NCBI GenBank assembly: GCA_017543165.1
Contig: JAFYGL010000168.1
Coordinates: forward strand, 1-13,964
DNA from: Victivallales bacterium
Lineage (GTDB): Bacteria > Verrucomicrobiota > Lentisphaeria > Oligosphaerales > Oligosphaeraceae
Reading direction: 5' to 3'
DNA: 13,964 nt
The notes under the pieces were generated by a model that saw only the letters and a program-made list of their open reading frames with translations, was not told the origin of the DNA and did not search any database. Below, piece after piece: positions 1-7,532 of the stretch. The stretch's first letter is position 1. Each line of letters begins with the position of its first letter. A program made the translations under genes and the position numbers.

Positions 1-1109
1 AGTTTTACAGGGAAGTATTCAGGGCCGCGCACAATGGTGGCCGATGCATCCGCCAGTTGCTGGAAAATTTGGCCATTCGCCTTCAGTTCGCCTTCGGAAA
101 GCACAGGTTCAGGACGTTTTCCCACTTGGAACTTTTCCTTCAGGCGGAGGATTCTGTATGCCGCGCCGCGGACTCTTGCCTCGGGAAGATAGCCGCTGCG
201 CACTGCCTCCAGTATTCTTCCTGGATCATTTACGGCATCGGCGAAAAGGAATACATCGCCGCCTGCCTTAAGGAATTCCACTGCGCAATTCTCCGCAGGG
301 CATCGGCTTGTGATGCCTATCATCGTTGCCGCATCGGAGACGATTACGCCTTCAAAGCCCAGTTCCTGGCGCAGCAGTTCGTTCATCAGGCGAGGTTCCA
401 ATGTGGCGGGCATTGCCTCGTATTCGGAAACACCGCACCAGGCGGGGAATGAAATATGGCCTGGCATGATTGTATCAAGCCCCGCCTGAATCGCCGCTCG
501 CCATACCTTGCCGTAACTGTTCATCCATGCATCCACGCTCAATGGATTGACGGATGTGCAGAAGTGCTGGTCCCTGTCATCCATGCCAGCGCCTGGAAAA
601 TGCTTGCCTGTGGCGGCGATTCCCGCCTCTTGCAGGCCTCTTATGTGCGCCAGCACCATGTCCCGCACCAGTTCTGGCTCGTCGCCGTAGGTGCGGACAT
701 TCATCTCCGGGCTGTCGGGATTGCCATTGAGGTCGGCTACTGGCTGGAAAAGCCAGTCATTGCCCAGGGCTCGCGCCTCGCATCCCAGCAGATATGCCCG
801 TTTTTGCGCCCATTCTGGGGAACCAGTTGCGGCGGCCGCCATTTGAGGAGGCATGATGCCGTGCCCTGCGCCCCTGTTCCATTCCATGTCCGCTGCGAAA
901 ATCAGTGGGATGTCCAGTTCGTTGCGCAGAGGGACGAGGCTGGTGAGGTTGTCTTTGCGTTTGTCCAGGGTGAACAGCCCGCACAGTCGGCTTTCATGGA
1001 GCAGTTTTCGCAGTTCCTCGGTTTGATATTTCTTGTCGCAGGGCAGCAATGTCTGTCCTATGGCGTCTTCAATCGGGATTTTCTCGGCAAGTTCTTTTGC
1101 GGTGCTCAT
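1..1109 (-). CDS. GH3 beta-N-acetylhexosaminidase (NagZ-like), C-terminus cut by window edge
   Basis: The reverse strand reads open from an ATG at 1109 to the left edge, giving 369 codons without a stop. The protein has the GH3 N-terminal barrel: a KHFPG motif at residues 169-173, a D180-x-H182 pair matching the Asp/His acid-base dyad loop of NagZ-type enzymes, and GVIVSDAATM with the expected nucleophile at D259. Enzymes of this family hydrolyse terminal beta-linked N-acetylglucosamine or related sugars, often from peptidoglycan fragments or glycans. The second His of the usual PGHG motif is Ala here (KHFPGAG). No signal peptide is present, so a cytoplasmic location is inferred. The start is supported by GGAG eight bases upstream, which lies at the edge of a decamer repeat. 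About 260 residues lie between the nucleophile and the N-terminus and roughly 110 after it, so a C-terminal part is missing. The gene is divergent from the regulator at 1324. Substrate specificity beyond N-acetylhexosaminide is uncertain. Confidence 0.88.
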   Translation of the reverse strand, partial: MSTAKELAEKIPIEDAIGQTLLPCDKKYQTEELRKLLHESRLCGLFTLDKRKDNLTSLVPLRNELDIPLIFAADMEWNRGAGHGIMPPQMAAAATGSPEWAQKRAYLLGCEARALGNDWLFQPVADLNGNPDSPEMNVRTYGDEPELVRDMVLAHIRGLQEAGIAATGKHFPGAGMDDRDQHFCTSVNPLSVDAWMNSYGKVWRAAIQAGLDTIMPGHISFPAWCGVSEYEAMPATLEPRLMNELLRQELGFEGVIVSDAATMIGITSRCPAENCAVEFLKAGGDVFLFADAVNDPGRILEAVRSGYLPEARVRGAAYRILRLKEKFQVGKRPEPVLSEGELKANGQIFQQLADASATIVRGPEYFPVK

Positions 1110-1117
1110 TTTTTTGC

Positions 1118-1150
1118 TCCACGGATTATCACGGATTATCACAGATTTGA
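1118..1150 (-). repeat. Three tandem decamers upstream of the GH3 gene
   Basis: On the minus strand this reads as three 10-base units: AATCTGTGAT, AATCCGTGAT and AATCCGTGGA. The last unit contributes the GGAG ribosome binding site of the GH3 gene and is followed by an A run and the ATG. Two related units lie in the same relative place before the GH2 gene at 4407-4426. The role is unknown. It could be a protein-binding site with one unit per helical turn, or a dispersed genomic repeat of PVC-type bacteria. Confidence 0.7.
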
Positions 1151-1161
1151 TTTGTTTTAAG

Positions 1162-1173
1162 GTAACATGTTGC
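1162..1173. promoter_or_regulatory. Near-palindrome GTAACATGTTGC, possible operator
   Basis: This 12-base sequence matches its reverse complement at 10 of 12 positions. It lies in the divergent gap between the GH3 gene and the GntR/LacI-type regulator. A second dyad with GTTAC/GTAA half-sites lies 35 bases further on. The position suits an autoregulatory operator, but no binding consensus for this regulator is known to me, so the role is inferred. Confidence 0.3.
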
Positions 1174-1207
1174 TTCCGTCATTCAAGCCTGTTGCAGGAA
1201 TAAAGGC

Positions 1208-1227
1208 CGTGTTACTTAGGTAATACG
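1208..1227. promoter_or_regulatory. Inverted repeat CGTGTTAC-TTAG-GTAATACG, possible operator
   Basis: Two 8-base arms (CGTGTTAC and GTAATACG) pair at 7 of 8 positions around a 4-base spacer. The dyad lies in the divergent intergenic region, about 100 bases before both the regulator start and the GH3 start. A TATGAT at 1250-1255 could be a -10 element for the regulator, but no good -35 sits at the right distance. A dyad of this size fits a dimeric winged-helix regulator, and the adjacent regulator is the obvious candidate to bind it. Confidence 0.4.
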
Positions 1228-1308
1228 GTTTTTCATGATTGTGCTCATTTATGATTGGTCAATGGATTGAAAAGACGGAGATGAAAAATATTGTATTCCG
1301 TTGACAGC

Positions 1309-1313
1309 AGAGG
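1309..1313 (+). promoter_or_regulatory. Ribosome binding site deciding the regulator start
   Basis: AGAGG lies 10 bases before the ATG at 1324. It competes with GGAG at 1277-1280, which lies 10 bases before an in-frame TTG at 1291. The ATG is preferred because it is the stronger start codon and puts the winged-helix domain near the N-terminus, as is usual for GntR proteins. Confidence 0.5.
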
Positions 1314-1323
1314 CATGCTTCAA

Positions 1324-2436
1324 ATGGACAGCAGACGAAACAGACGCAAGGAATTGGCTCAGCAGCTCAAGTTGGACCTATACCGTCACGAGCACAAGGC
1401 GGGTGACCGTGTGGGGTCCGTGCGGCAGCTGGCATTGCGCTACCATGCCAGCACGCTTACAATCGTCCGCATGCTGGAGGACATGATTGCGGAAGGTGTC
1501 TTGTTCCGTGACGAGAATGGATGGTTCAGGCTGCTCAAGGAGCCGCCTGTATTGCCCCGCATTGGATATGCGGGGCTTCCCGTGCTGCCCAAGGGGAGCA
1601 TTGATTGCCTGCGGGAGGACGCCATAAAGAAACTGTTTGCCGAGATGAAGAAACTGGAGGTCCCTCCCCGCATAATAGGCTTCCATGAAATACAGGATGT
1701 GGAGAGTGCCCGAAGATGCATGAAAGGCATAAATGGCTTGTTGCTCAATGATGCGTACATTGACGACAAGACAGTTCGTTTATTCAAGGAACTTGACATT
1801 CCCATTGTGCGGATAGGGCAGGCATTTGCAGATGATGTGATGATAACAAGCAGCGAGGTGGTGCAGTATTTTGATCCAGCGTTGGAGGAGTTTGCGGCAT
1901 ACTGCGACCTGAAAAGCTACAGCCGCATTATTTTAGCCCACCACTATTACTTTGCCAACAGCATAAATCTTACGCATAAGATCAACGCATTTCTCAAGAA
2001 GAAACTGCCCGAAGCGCACATAGAGAACATCATCCCACGCGGAAGGGGTGAATGGGATGATTCAGAGATCGCAGCATTCTGCCATTTTATGGAAATGGAG
2101 CCCCAGTCATGGAATGACACGCTGCTGATTTCCACGTCAGGCTACATCACGCGTGGCGTATGTCGTGCGTTGCTCCAGAAAGGCGAGCCGTTGCCTGACA
2201 TTTTGAGCGTGGACAATCTGGATGGGTATGAGAAGTATCCTCTTTTCAAGGAGCCATACATCACTGCCATTGACCGCAACATGGGGCGGATTTTCTGCGA
2301 CGCGCTCAAATTGCTTTGCGAGCAGGTGCGCAATAGGGATGAGCGCAAGGTCGTGATCAAAGTTCCAGCAAAACTGGTGATACGCAAGAGCATCACTCAT
2401 GTAAATCCTGCATGGAAGGGAGGCAAATCGCAATGA
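1324..2436 (+). CDS. GntR-type winged-helix regulator with LacI/GalR-type sugar-sensor domain
   Basis: This 370-residue protein starts with a GntR-like winged helix over about residues 1-70: a basic start (MDSRRNRRKELAQQLK), then the GDRVGSVRQLALRYHAS recognition region and a VLFRDENGWFRL wing. From about residue 75 (PRIGYAGLPVLPKG) it looks like a LacI/GalR periplasmic-binding-protein-like sensor. Features supporting this are a GLLLNDAYID strand, the NSINLTHKINAF segment and a late DILSVDNLDGYEKYP segment, which resembles the 'pdd(i)svvgfDd' signature of the fold. Such proteins usually bind a sugar and release or change DNA binding. The in-frame TTG at 1291 would add 11 residues. The stop overlaps the start of the phosphoesterase gene (ATGA), so the two are cotranslated. 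Its position between the GH3 and GH2 genes suggests that it controls them. The ligand cannot be told from the sequence. Confidence 0.85.
   Translation: MDSRRNRRKELAQQLKLDLYRHEHKAGDRVGSVRQLALRYHASTLTIVRMLEDMIAEGVLFRDENGWFRLLKEPPVLPRIGYAGLPVLPKGSIDCLREDAIKKLFAEMKKLEVPPRIIGFHEIQDVESARRCMKGINGLLLNDAYIDDKTVRLFKELDIPIVRIGQAFADDVMITSSEVVQYFDPALEEFAAYCDLKSYSRIILAHHYYFANSINLTHKINAFLKKKLPEAHIENIIPRGRGEWDDSEIAAFCHFMEMEPQSWNDTLLISTSGYITRGVCRALLQKGEPLPDILSVDNLDGYEKYPLFKEPYITAIDRNMGRIFCDALKLLCEQVRNRDERKVVIKVPAKLVIRKSITHVNPAWKGGKSQ
2417..2423 (+). promoter_or_regulatory. Strong ribosome binding site inside the regulator gene
   Basis: AGGGAGG ends 9 bases before the ATG at 2433. It lies in the last codons of the regulator gene. 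It supports 2433 rather than the in-frame upstream ATG at 2412 as the start of the phosphoesterase. Confidence 0.75.
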
Positions 2437-4190
2437 GGAATGGCGGAATTGACTGGCACAAGTGGACACTGTACCAGGATGATGCGTTGCATGAGGAAAG
2501 TCCAGCTCTTTTGGCCGCTGAAAATCCAGTGCCTAGAATCAACGGCAGAAAACTGCGGGGAATGGAAGTCGACATTCCTGGCGAAGGCGTGGATTTGAAC
2601 AGGGTTCTGGGCATTGAACCTAGGATAAAGAGGCCAGCACTGCTGGTGAAGGTGGTGACTTGCGCACAGGACCAAGTAGTGAAACTTGGTCTTGCTGCGG
2701 ACTGGTGGCTTGAGTGCCATTGCAATGGAGAACTGGTGTTGAGCACATTGTGTGGCGGCGGCAACATGGCTCCTACCTTCAAATGCACCGACCATTGCGC
2801 CGCGCTCGGCCTAAAGCAGGGAAAGAACATCATTGCTGTCTTTGCATTGAGCGGCAATCATTTCACTGTGGCTGCTGGGGAATTGCCTGCATCCCACCCA
2901 GAGGAGTGCATTTCACGGTGCAATCTGCTGGAGGCAAAAATGCCGTCGCGCCTGGCTTTGCGGCAGGGCCCCTACATAATCCCCGCGCAGACGCCAGGGC
3001 AGCTTACTGTCGTATTCCTGACGGACGGCACGGCAGGGGGCGGCATTGAATACCGCCAGGTAGGCTGCCATGCTTGGCAACGAAAATGGGACACGGTAGG
3101 TGGCATACTGCGGGACAACGCGGAAACGCACCGCATTGTGCTTGATGACCTAAGGCCAGGCGTAAAGTACGAATACCGTGTGCTGATTGCCTCTGGAAAC
3201 GAACAGTGGCAGGCATTGGACACGCACGCATTCAAGGCTCCGCCTTGCAATGACAGGCCATTTGCCTTCTTCGTCACGGGGGACACCCAGTTCGGCACCT
3301 GCACAAGAGGGCGCTTGCTTGAAACATGGCGCCACTTGCTGGAAAAGGCGGCATTCCACGCCACGCTGGGTGATTTGTCCAGCATGCATGACGACTATGA
3401 CATGATGCTTTTCGGTGGCTATTTCAACTGGCTTTCACAAGAGGACTATCATGGCAAGCCTTTTGTCGCAGTGCGCGGCAACCATGAACTGCGGGGCAGG
3501 GAGCGCTGCCGCTGGTTTGAACTGCTGTCGCCAAGCACGGAAAGAGGGTATTATGCCTTCACTTACGGAAACGCAATGCTCATCGTGCTGGACACAGGCG
3601 GTGACCCCACGGATATGCGCAACAATTCCATGACTGCCGAGAGTATGCGCCAGTACATGGAGCAACAGCGCCAGTGGCTTGAAGAACTGGTGGCCTCGCC
3701 TGAATATGCGGCGGCGCAGTATCGTATTTTGATGATGCACGAGGCACCCCATTCCCATCGCCTGTCCAGGATGCGTGAGACGGTGATTTTCATTATGGAG
3801 CCGATAATGAAAGTCGCCTCAAATCCCAAATTGCGCTTGCACTTGTGCATGACGGGCCATATCCACCGCTACCGCCGTACTGTGCCCAATTCCACTGCGG
3901 TGTATGCCAATGCCCCAGTGCATGCCAATGAGGTAAGTTGCGAGAAGGATGTTGCTGACCTGGCCCATGGCCGAGATTATCCTTTCACGATACTCACCAT
4001 CGAGGGACCTGGCGAAAGAAGCCCGCTGGATGTTTCGGCGACACTGGTGAACGTGTCCCCGAAACATATTGAGGTCAAGTCCTACGATGACAAATGCCGC
4101 TGCTTTGACCACTTCCTCATCGCGCCAGACGGCCAGGTGACCGAAAAGGACAACTCCTGCAAACGCAAAATGCTCCACTTGTATTCATAA
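2433..4190 (+). CDS. Purple-acid-phosphatase-like metallophosphoesterase with N-terminal beta domain
   Basis: The 585-residue protein carries the calcineurin-like two-metal site in order: GDTQ with D284, LGDL with D314, GNHE with N350 and H351, MMHE with H436, and GHIH with H476 and H478. The segment before it (about residues 175-275, from LRQGPYIIPAQTPGQLTVVFLTDG to LRPGVKYEYRV) looks like the fibronectin-like domain that precedes the catalytic domain in purple acid phosphatases. A further N-terminal region of about 150 residues, with GLAADWWLECHCNGELV followed by a KQGKNIIAVFALSG strand, resembles the jelly-roll of glycoside hydrolases or a sugar-binding module. The first motif has Gln two residues after the Asp instead of His, as in many bacterial members. 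No signal peptide is visible, so it may act in the cytoplasm, perhaps on a sugar phosphate or other phosphoester. The substrate is unknown. It overlaps the regulator by four bases. Confidence 0.85.
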   Translation: MRNGGIDWHKWTLYQDDALHEESPALLAAENPVPRINGRKLRGMEVDIPGEGVDLNRVLGIEPRIKRPALLVKVVTCAQDQVVKLGLAADWWLECHCNGELVLSTLCGGGNMAPTFKCTDHCAALGLKQGKNIIAVFALSGNHFTVAAGELPASHPEECISRCNLLEAKMPSRLALRQGPYIIPAQTPGQLTVVFLTDGTAGGGIEYRQVGCHAWQRKWDTVGGILRDNAETHRIVLDDLRPGVKYEYRVLIASGNEQWQALDTHAFKAPPCNDRPFAFFVTGDTQFGTCTRGRLLETWRHLLEKAAFHATLGDLSSMHDDYDMMLFGGYFNWLSQEDYHGKPFVAVRGNHELRGRERCRWFELLSPSTERGYYAFTYGNAMLIVLDTGGDPTDMRNNSMTAESMRQYMEQQRQWLEELVASPEYAAAQYRILMMHEAPHSHRLSRMRETVIFIMEPIMKVASNPKLRLHLCMTGHIHRYRRTVPNSTAVYANAPVHANEVSCEKDVADLAHGRDYPFTILTIEGPGERSPLDVSATLVNVSPKHIEVKSYDDKCRCFDHFLIAPDGQVTEKDNSCKRKMLHLYS

Positions 4191-4203
4191 ACTGGCCAGT
4201 GGA

Positions 4204-4381
4204 CAGTTGTGTGCCTTGCGACAGTCCGTAGTAGCGACGGCGTCCTCGCCGTCGCACCAATGGCACGTTGTCGCCACCACTGTCCTATGCCAGATGTGTG
4301 CTTTTAGCAACTAAAGGTTTGCAACTGGTGCGACGGCGGGGACGCCGTCGCTACTACGGAACATAGCAAGGCACACAACTG
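4204..4381. repeat. Long inverted-repeat element with GC-rich hairpins
   Basis: The left arm 4204-4259 and right arm 4326-4381 are reverse complements at 51 of 56 positions, around a 66-base centre. Each arm also contains its own perfect 9-base stem with a 4-base loop: GCGACGGCG/CGCCGTCGC at 4234-4255, and the same stem at 4330-4351. Four of the five mismatches cluster at 4220-4224. No coding sequence and no T run follow the stems, so a simple Rho-independent terminator is unlikely. It looks like a REP/BIME or MITE-type dispersed element. It fills most of the gap between the phosphoesterase and GH2 genes and may still slow transcription or stabilise mRNA ends. The remainder of this gap (4191-4441) holds only the decamer repeats and the GH2 ribosome binding site. 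Confidence 0.85.
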
Positions 4382-4400
4382 GCGCAGAATTCGCTTTTAA

Positions 4401-4426
4401 GATAATAATCAGTGACAATCTGTGGA
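4401..4426 (+). repeat. Two tandem decamers upstream of the GH2 gene
   Basis: After GATAAT come AATCAGTGAC and AATCTGTGGA, which match the units found upstream of the GH3 gene (AATCTGTGAT, AATCCGTGAT, AATCCGTGGA). The last unit in both places ends in GTGGA and is followed within a few bases by an A run and the start codon. The arrangement suggests a shared regulatory or repeat element; function is unknown. GATAAT at 4401-4406 might also act as a -10 element, but no convincing -35 is seen. Confidence 0.6.
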
Positions 4427-4441
4427 TAAAAAAGAGGAAAT

Positions 4442-7400
4442 ATGCTAATTGACAGTTTAATATGGCAGGCGCCCGCTGCGCTTTGCGCGGGGACATTGCC
4501 TGCGCACGCCATGTTCCAGCACTTTGACAGCGAAGCCGAGGCACTGGAATGTGCTGGCTCCGCGTGCCGTGGCCCCTATTGTGTCTCGCTCAATGGCAGA
4601 TGGAAGTTTCGCTATTATGAGACGCCAAGGGCAGTTTTGGACGAAGCGCTTGATGGTGCCTGCGAGGATTGGGATGAGATACAGGTGCCTGGTGCCTGGA
4701 CAGTGCAAGGGTATGACAGGCCGCACTACACCAATGTCAAGATGCCATACAATGAGTTGCCGCCCAATGTGCCTGAACAGAATCCCACTGGCCTTTACCG
4801 CAGGGACTTTACCGTGCCTAAAGCCTGGAAAGACCGTCGCATCATGCTGCGTTTCGATGGCGTGGAAAGCTGCTTCGCCGTCCGTGTGAACGGGCATGAC
4901 ATTGGCTTTGCCAAGAATTCCAGAGGAACACACGAATATGACATTTCGCAGCATTGCAGGGCAGGCGTAAACAGGCTGGCCGTGCTGGTGCTTAAGTGGT
5001 CCGATGCCAACTTCATCGAAGACCAGGACATGTGGTGGCATGGAGGCATTGTCAGGGATGTGCTGCTGCTGAGCCGTCCCAAAAGCCATATTGCGGACAT
5101 TTTTGCCAAGTCCACGCTGAATGAGGATTGCAGGACGGGGCATTTGGATTTTTCATTTGCGGTGGAATCCGATGCGTGCCAGAATGTTGGAGATGACTGG
5201 CGTATGCGGTTGAACCTGTTTGCGCCAGATGGAGCGCCTGTGCCAGGCTTTCCGATGGAATGTGTTGCTGGCAGCAATTACGCCAAGGCGGGATACAATC
5301 CCTCGTACGATGACATCAAGCGCATCCAGTGTGATTTGCCAAATGTGCTTGCCTGGAGTGCGGAGCATCCGAATCTGTACAAATTGAGCGCGGCATTGCT
5401 TGATGGCGAAGGGCAGATTGTGGACGCAACTGCAATCCGCATTGGCTTTCGCAGGATGGAAATCAAGGAGCGCAAGTTGTTGATAAACGGCGAGCCTGTG
5501 CAGATTCACGGCGTGAACAGGCACGAGGCCAATCCGCGGACGGGGCGGACAATTTCCCGCGCGGACATGGAACTGGACTTGAAAATGATGAAGCGCTTCA
5601 ACATAAACGCAATACGCACTTCCCATTATCCCGATGCGCCAGATTTTTATGACCTCTGCGACGAATATGGCTTCTATGTGTGGGACGAGGCGAATCTGGA
5701 ACACCATGCCTTCTACAACAGCCTTTGCAGGAATCCAGCCTGGGCGCCAGCATTCACCGAAAGGGCGACCCATTTGCTGGAACGGGACAAAAACCATCCG
5801 TCTGTAATCGTATGGAGCCTGGGCAACGAGGCAGGGCAGGGCGCAAACCATGCTGCAATGGCTGGCTATATCCGCTTCAGGGACGGGACGCGCCCAATCA
5901 ACTACGAGGGCGCGATTCATGCCAACGCATACAATACCGTGCCCAACAGGAACCTTTGCCTTACTGACATTGTTGGCCCCATGTATCCCCCAGTTGCCAA
6001 GATACACGAATGGAGCCGCATCGCCAAGGATGACCCGCGCCCTTACATAATGTGCGAATACTCCCATGCCATGGGCAACAGCAACGGCGAACTCAAGGAT
6101 TATTTCAAGGCATTTGACGAGTGCGAGGGGCTTCAGGGCGGCTTCATCTGGGAGTGGTGCGACCACTCGCTATATAAGCGCGATGAAGACGGCAGGGAAT
6201 ATCTGGCGTATGGAGGCGATTTTGGGGACGAGCCAAACGACGGCAACTTTGTCTGCGATGGCCTGGTGGGCGCAGAGCGTGATGTGCATCCTGGCTTGTA
6301 TGAATACAAGTATCTGGCGCAGCCAGTGCGCTTTTATGCACGGGATTTGGACAAACTGGAGTTTGAACTGGAAAACCGCCAGTATTTCAGTGACTGGAGT
6401 GCATTCAGGCTAAAGTGCACATTCCTTGTGGATGGCGTTGCAGTCGCAACAGAGGAGTTGCGGATGCCAAAGATTGCGCCGCGTTTTGGCGCAAGGGCCT
6501 CTGTTGCGCCTAAATGCCCAGACTGGAGCAAGTTCCATGGCAGGCGGGTGCATGTCAATTTCCAGGTGTTGCTCAAGAATGACAGTTTCTACGCCGAGGC
6601 TGGTTTTGAGGTGGCGCACTGGCAGTTTGAATTGCCCGTGCATCTGCCGAAAGCGGTATGCACGGTAAGGAAGAATGATGGCATTTCCTTTGTGCCAGGC
6701 ACAAAGGGCAATGCAATGCAGTTGCTCTTGCCAGGTGGCATTGCCATTGAAGGGCCAGAACCATGCTTCTGGCGAGCACCTACGGACAATGACGGCTTCA
6801 AGTTACCCCAATTGAACAACGATTGCCGCCCTGTCCAGGCATGGCTTGAAAAGGGCTATGACCGCCTCACTTGCACGAATATTGACATTGAATGCAAGGA
6901 TGGCGCCATTGAAGTGCTGCGGACCATTGCCGCGCCTGGCATAAAGGATGCCGTGATTCTGCATGGAATGAAGGTGCTTGCTTTGGATGAGGGGGTAATC
7001 CGCCTTGAGAACACCTTCACTGTGCCTGAAGAATATCAGGATTTGCCTCGCGTGGGGCTTTTGTGGAAGCTGCCACTGTCCTTTGACAGGTTGGAATACC
7101 TTGGGCTTGGACCATACGAGAACTACCGCGACCGCGATGCAGCCGCCATGTTCGGGCGTTTCGCAATGCCAATCAAGGATTTGCCTGGTTCGTACCTGAT
7201 GCCGCAAAGCGCAGGCAACCGTACGCAGGTGCAGGAGTTGGTTCTGCAAGGTTCAGGCAATGTTCTGCATGTCATGGCCCAGGATGCGCCATTTGAATAC
7301 TCGCTGCTGCCATACAGCGACGCTGAACTTTTTGCGGCACGGCATTGGCATGAACTGGGACCGCAGAAGTGCTGGTACTGGCATCTTGACGCAATACAGC

Positions 7401-7495
7401 GTGGCGTGGGCACACGTAGTTGCGGCCCTGCTTTGCAGGAATGCTACCAGATTGCACCTGGTGAATATAAATTGAATGTCATAATTGCACAATAA
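4442..7495 (+). CDS. GH2 beta-galactosidase (LacZ-type)
   Basis: This 1017-residue protein has the length and full architecture of LacZ-type enzymes. It has an N-terminal sugar-binding jelly roll (about residues 45-215), an immunoglobulin-like domain (about 220-340), a catalytic barrel (about 345-640), a second Ig-like domain, and a C-terminal beta-galactosidase small-chain domain (about 750-1015). The signature NRHEANPRTGR precedes the barrel strands IRTSHYPDAPDFYDLCDEYG and VWDEANLE. The acid-base is E463 in SLGNEAGQG and the nucleophile is E539 in MCEYSHAMGNSNG. C-terminal motifs CFWRAPTDNDGF and LGLGPYENYRDRDAA are intact. It hydrolyses terminal beta-galactosides. No signal peptide is present, so cytoplasmic action is inferred. 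AGAGG lies four bases before the ATG, a short spacing. No terminator separates it from the pseudopilin 37 bases on, so cotranscription is possible. Family assignment is firm; natural substrate is inferred. Confidence 0.95.
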   Translation: MLIDSLIWQAPAALCAGTLPAHAMFQHFDSEAEALECAGSACRGPYCVSLNGRWKFRYYETPRAVLDEALDGACEDWDEIQVPGAWTVQGYDRPHYTNVKMPYNELPPNVPEQNPTGLYRRDFTVPKAWKDRRIMLRFDGVESCFAVRVNGHDIGFAKNSRGTHEYDISQHCRAGVNRLAVLVLKWSDANFIEDQDMWWHGGIVRDVLLLSRPKSHIADIFAKSTLNEDCRTGHLDFSFAVESDACQNVGDDWRMRLNLFAPDGAPVPGFPMECVAGSNYAKAGYNPSYDDIKRIQCDLPNVLAWSAEHPNLYKLSAALLDGEGQIVDATAIRIGFRRMEIKERKLLINGEPVQIHGVNRHEANPRTGRTISRADMELDLKMMKRFNINAIRTSHYPDAPDFYDLCDEYGFYVWDEANLEHHAFYNSLCRNPAWAPAFTERATHLLERDKNHPSVIVWSLGNEAGQGANHAAMAGYIRFRDGTRPINYEGAIHANAYNTVPNRNLCLTDIVGPMYPPVAKIHEWSRIAKDDPRPYIMCEYSHAMGNSNGELKDYFKAFDECEGLQGGFIWEWCDHSLYKRDEDGREYLAYGGDFGDEPNDGNFVCDGLVGAERDVHPGLYEYKYLAQPVRFYARDLDKLEFELENRQYFSDWSAFRLKCTFLVDGVAVATEELRMPKIAPRFGARASVAPKCPDWSKFHGRRVHVNFQVLLKNDSFYAEAGFEVAHWQFELPVHLPKAVCTVRKNDGISFVPGTKGNAMQLLLPGGIAIEGPEPCFWRAPTDNDGFKLPQLNNDCRPVQAWLEKGYDRLTCTNIDIECKDGAIEVLRTIAAPGIKDAVILHGMKVLALDEGVIRLENTFTVPEEYQDLPRVGLLWKLPLSFDRLEYLGLGPYENYRDRDAAAMFGRFAMPIKDLPGSYLMPQSAGNRTQVQELVLQGSGNVLHVMAQDAPFEYSLLPYSDAELFAARHWHELGPQKCWYWHLDAIQRGVGTRSCGPALQECYQIAPGEYKLNVIIAQ

Positions 7496-7521
7496 TTGAA
7501 ATATAAGAGCGATTGAAATGT

Positions 7522-7527
7522 GGAGAG
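7522..7527 (+). promoter_or_regulatory. Ribosome binding site deciding the pseudopilin start
   Basis: GGAGAG lies 5 bases before the ATG at 7533. It supports that start over the in-frame ATG at 7518, which would add MWRVK before the short basic leader. Confidence 0.5.
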
Positions 7528-7532
7528 TAAAA

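Noticed and set aside
44..1160. Long plus-strand open frames over the GH3 gene
   Set aside because: They encode no recognisable motif and lie opposite a frame with clear GH3 KHFPG and nucleophile motifs.
4234..4351. GC hairpins of the inverted repeat as Rho-independent terminators
   Set aside because: No T run follows either stem on either strand; the nested symmetry fits a REP or MITE-like element better.
4204..4381. CRISPR array or phage attachment site
   Set aside because: There are only two arms, in inverted orientation, with no spacers, cas genes, integrase or tRNA nearby.
5153..6166. A 337-codon minus-strand open frame inside the GH2 gene
   Set aside because: It is antisense to the conserved catalytic barrel; no family features or ribosome site are seen, so it is a shadow of biased codon use.
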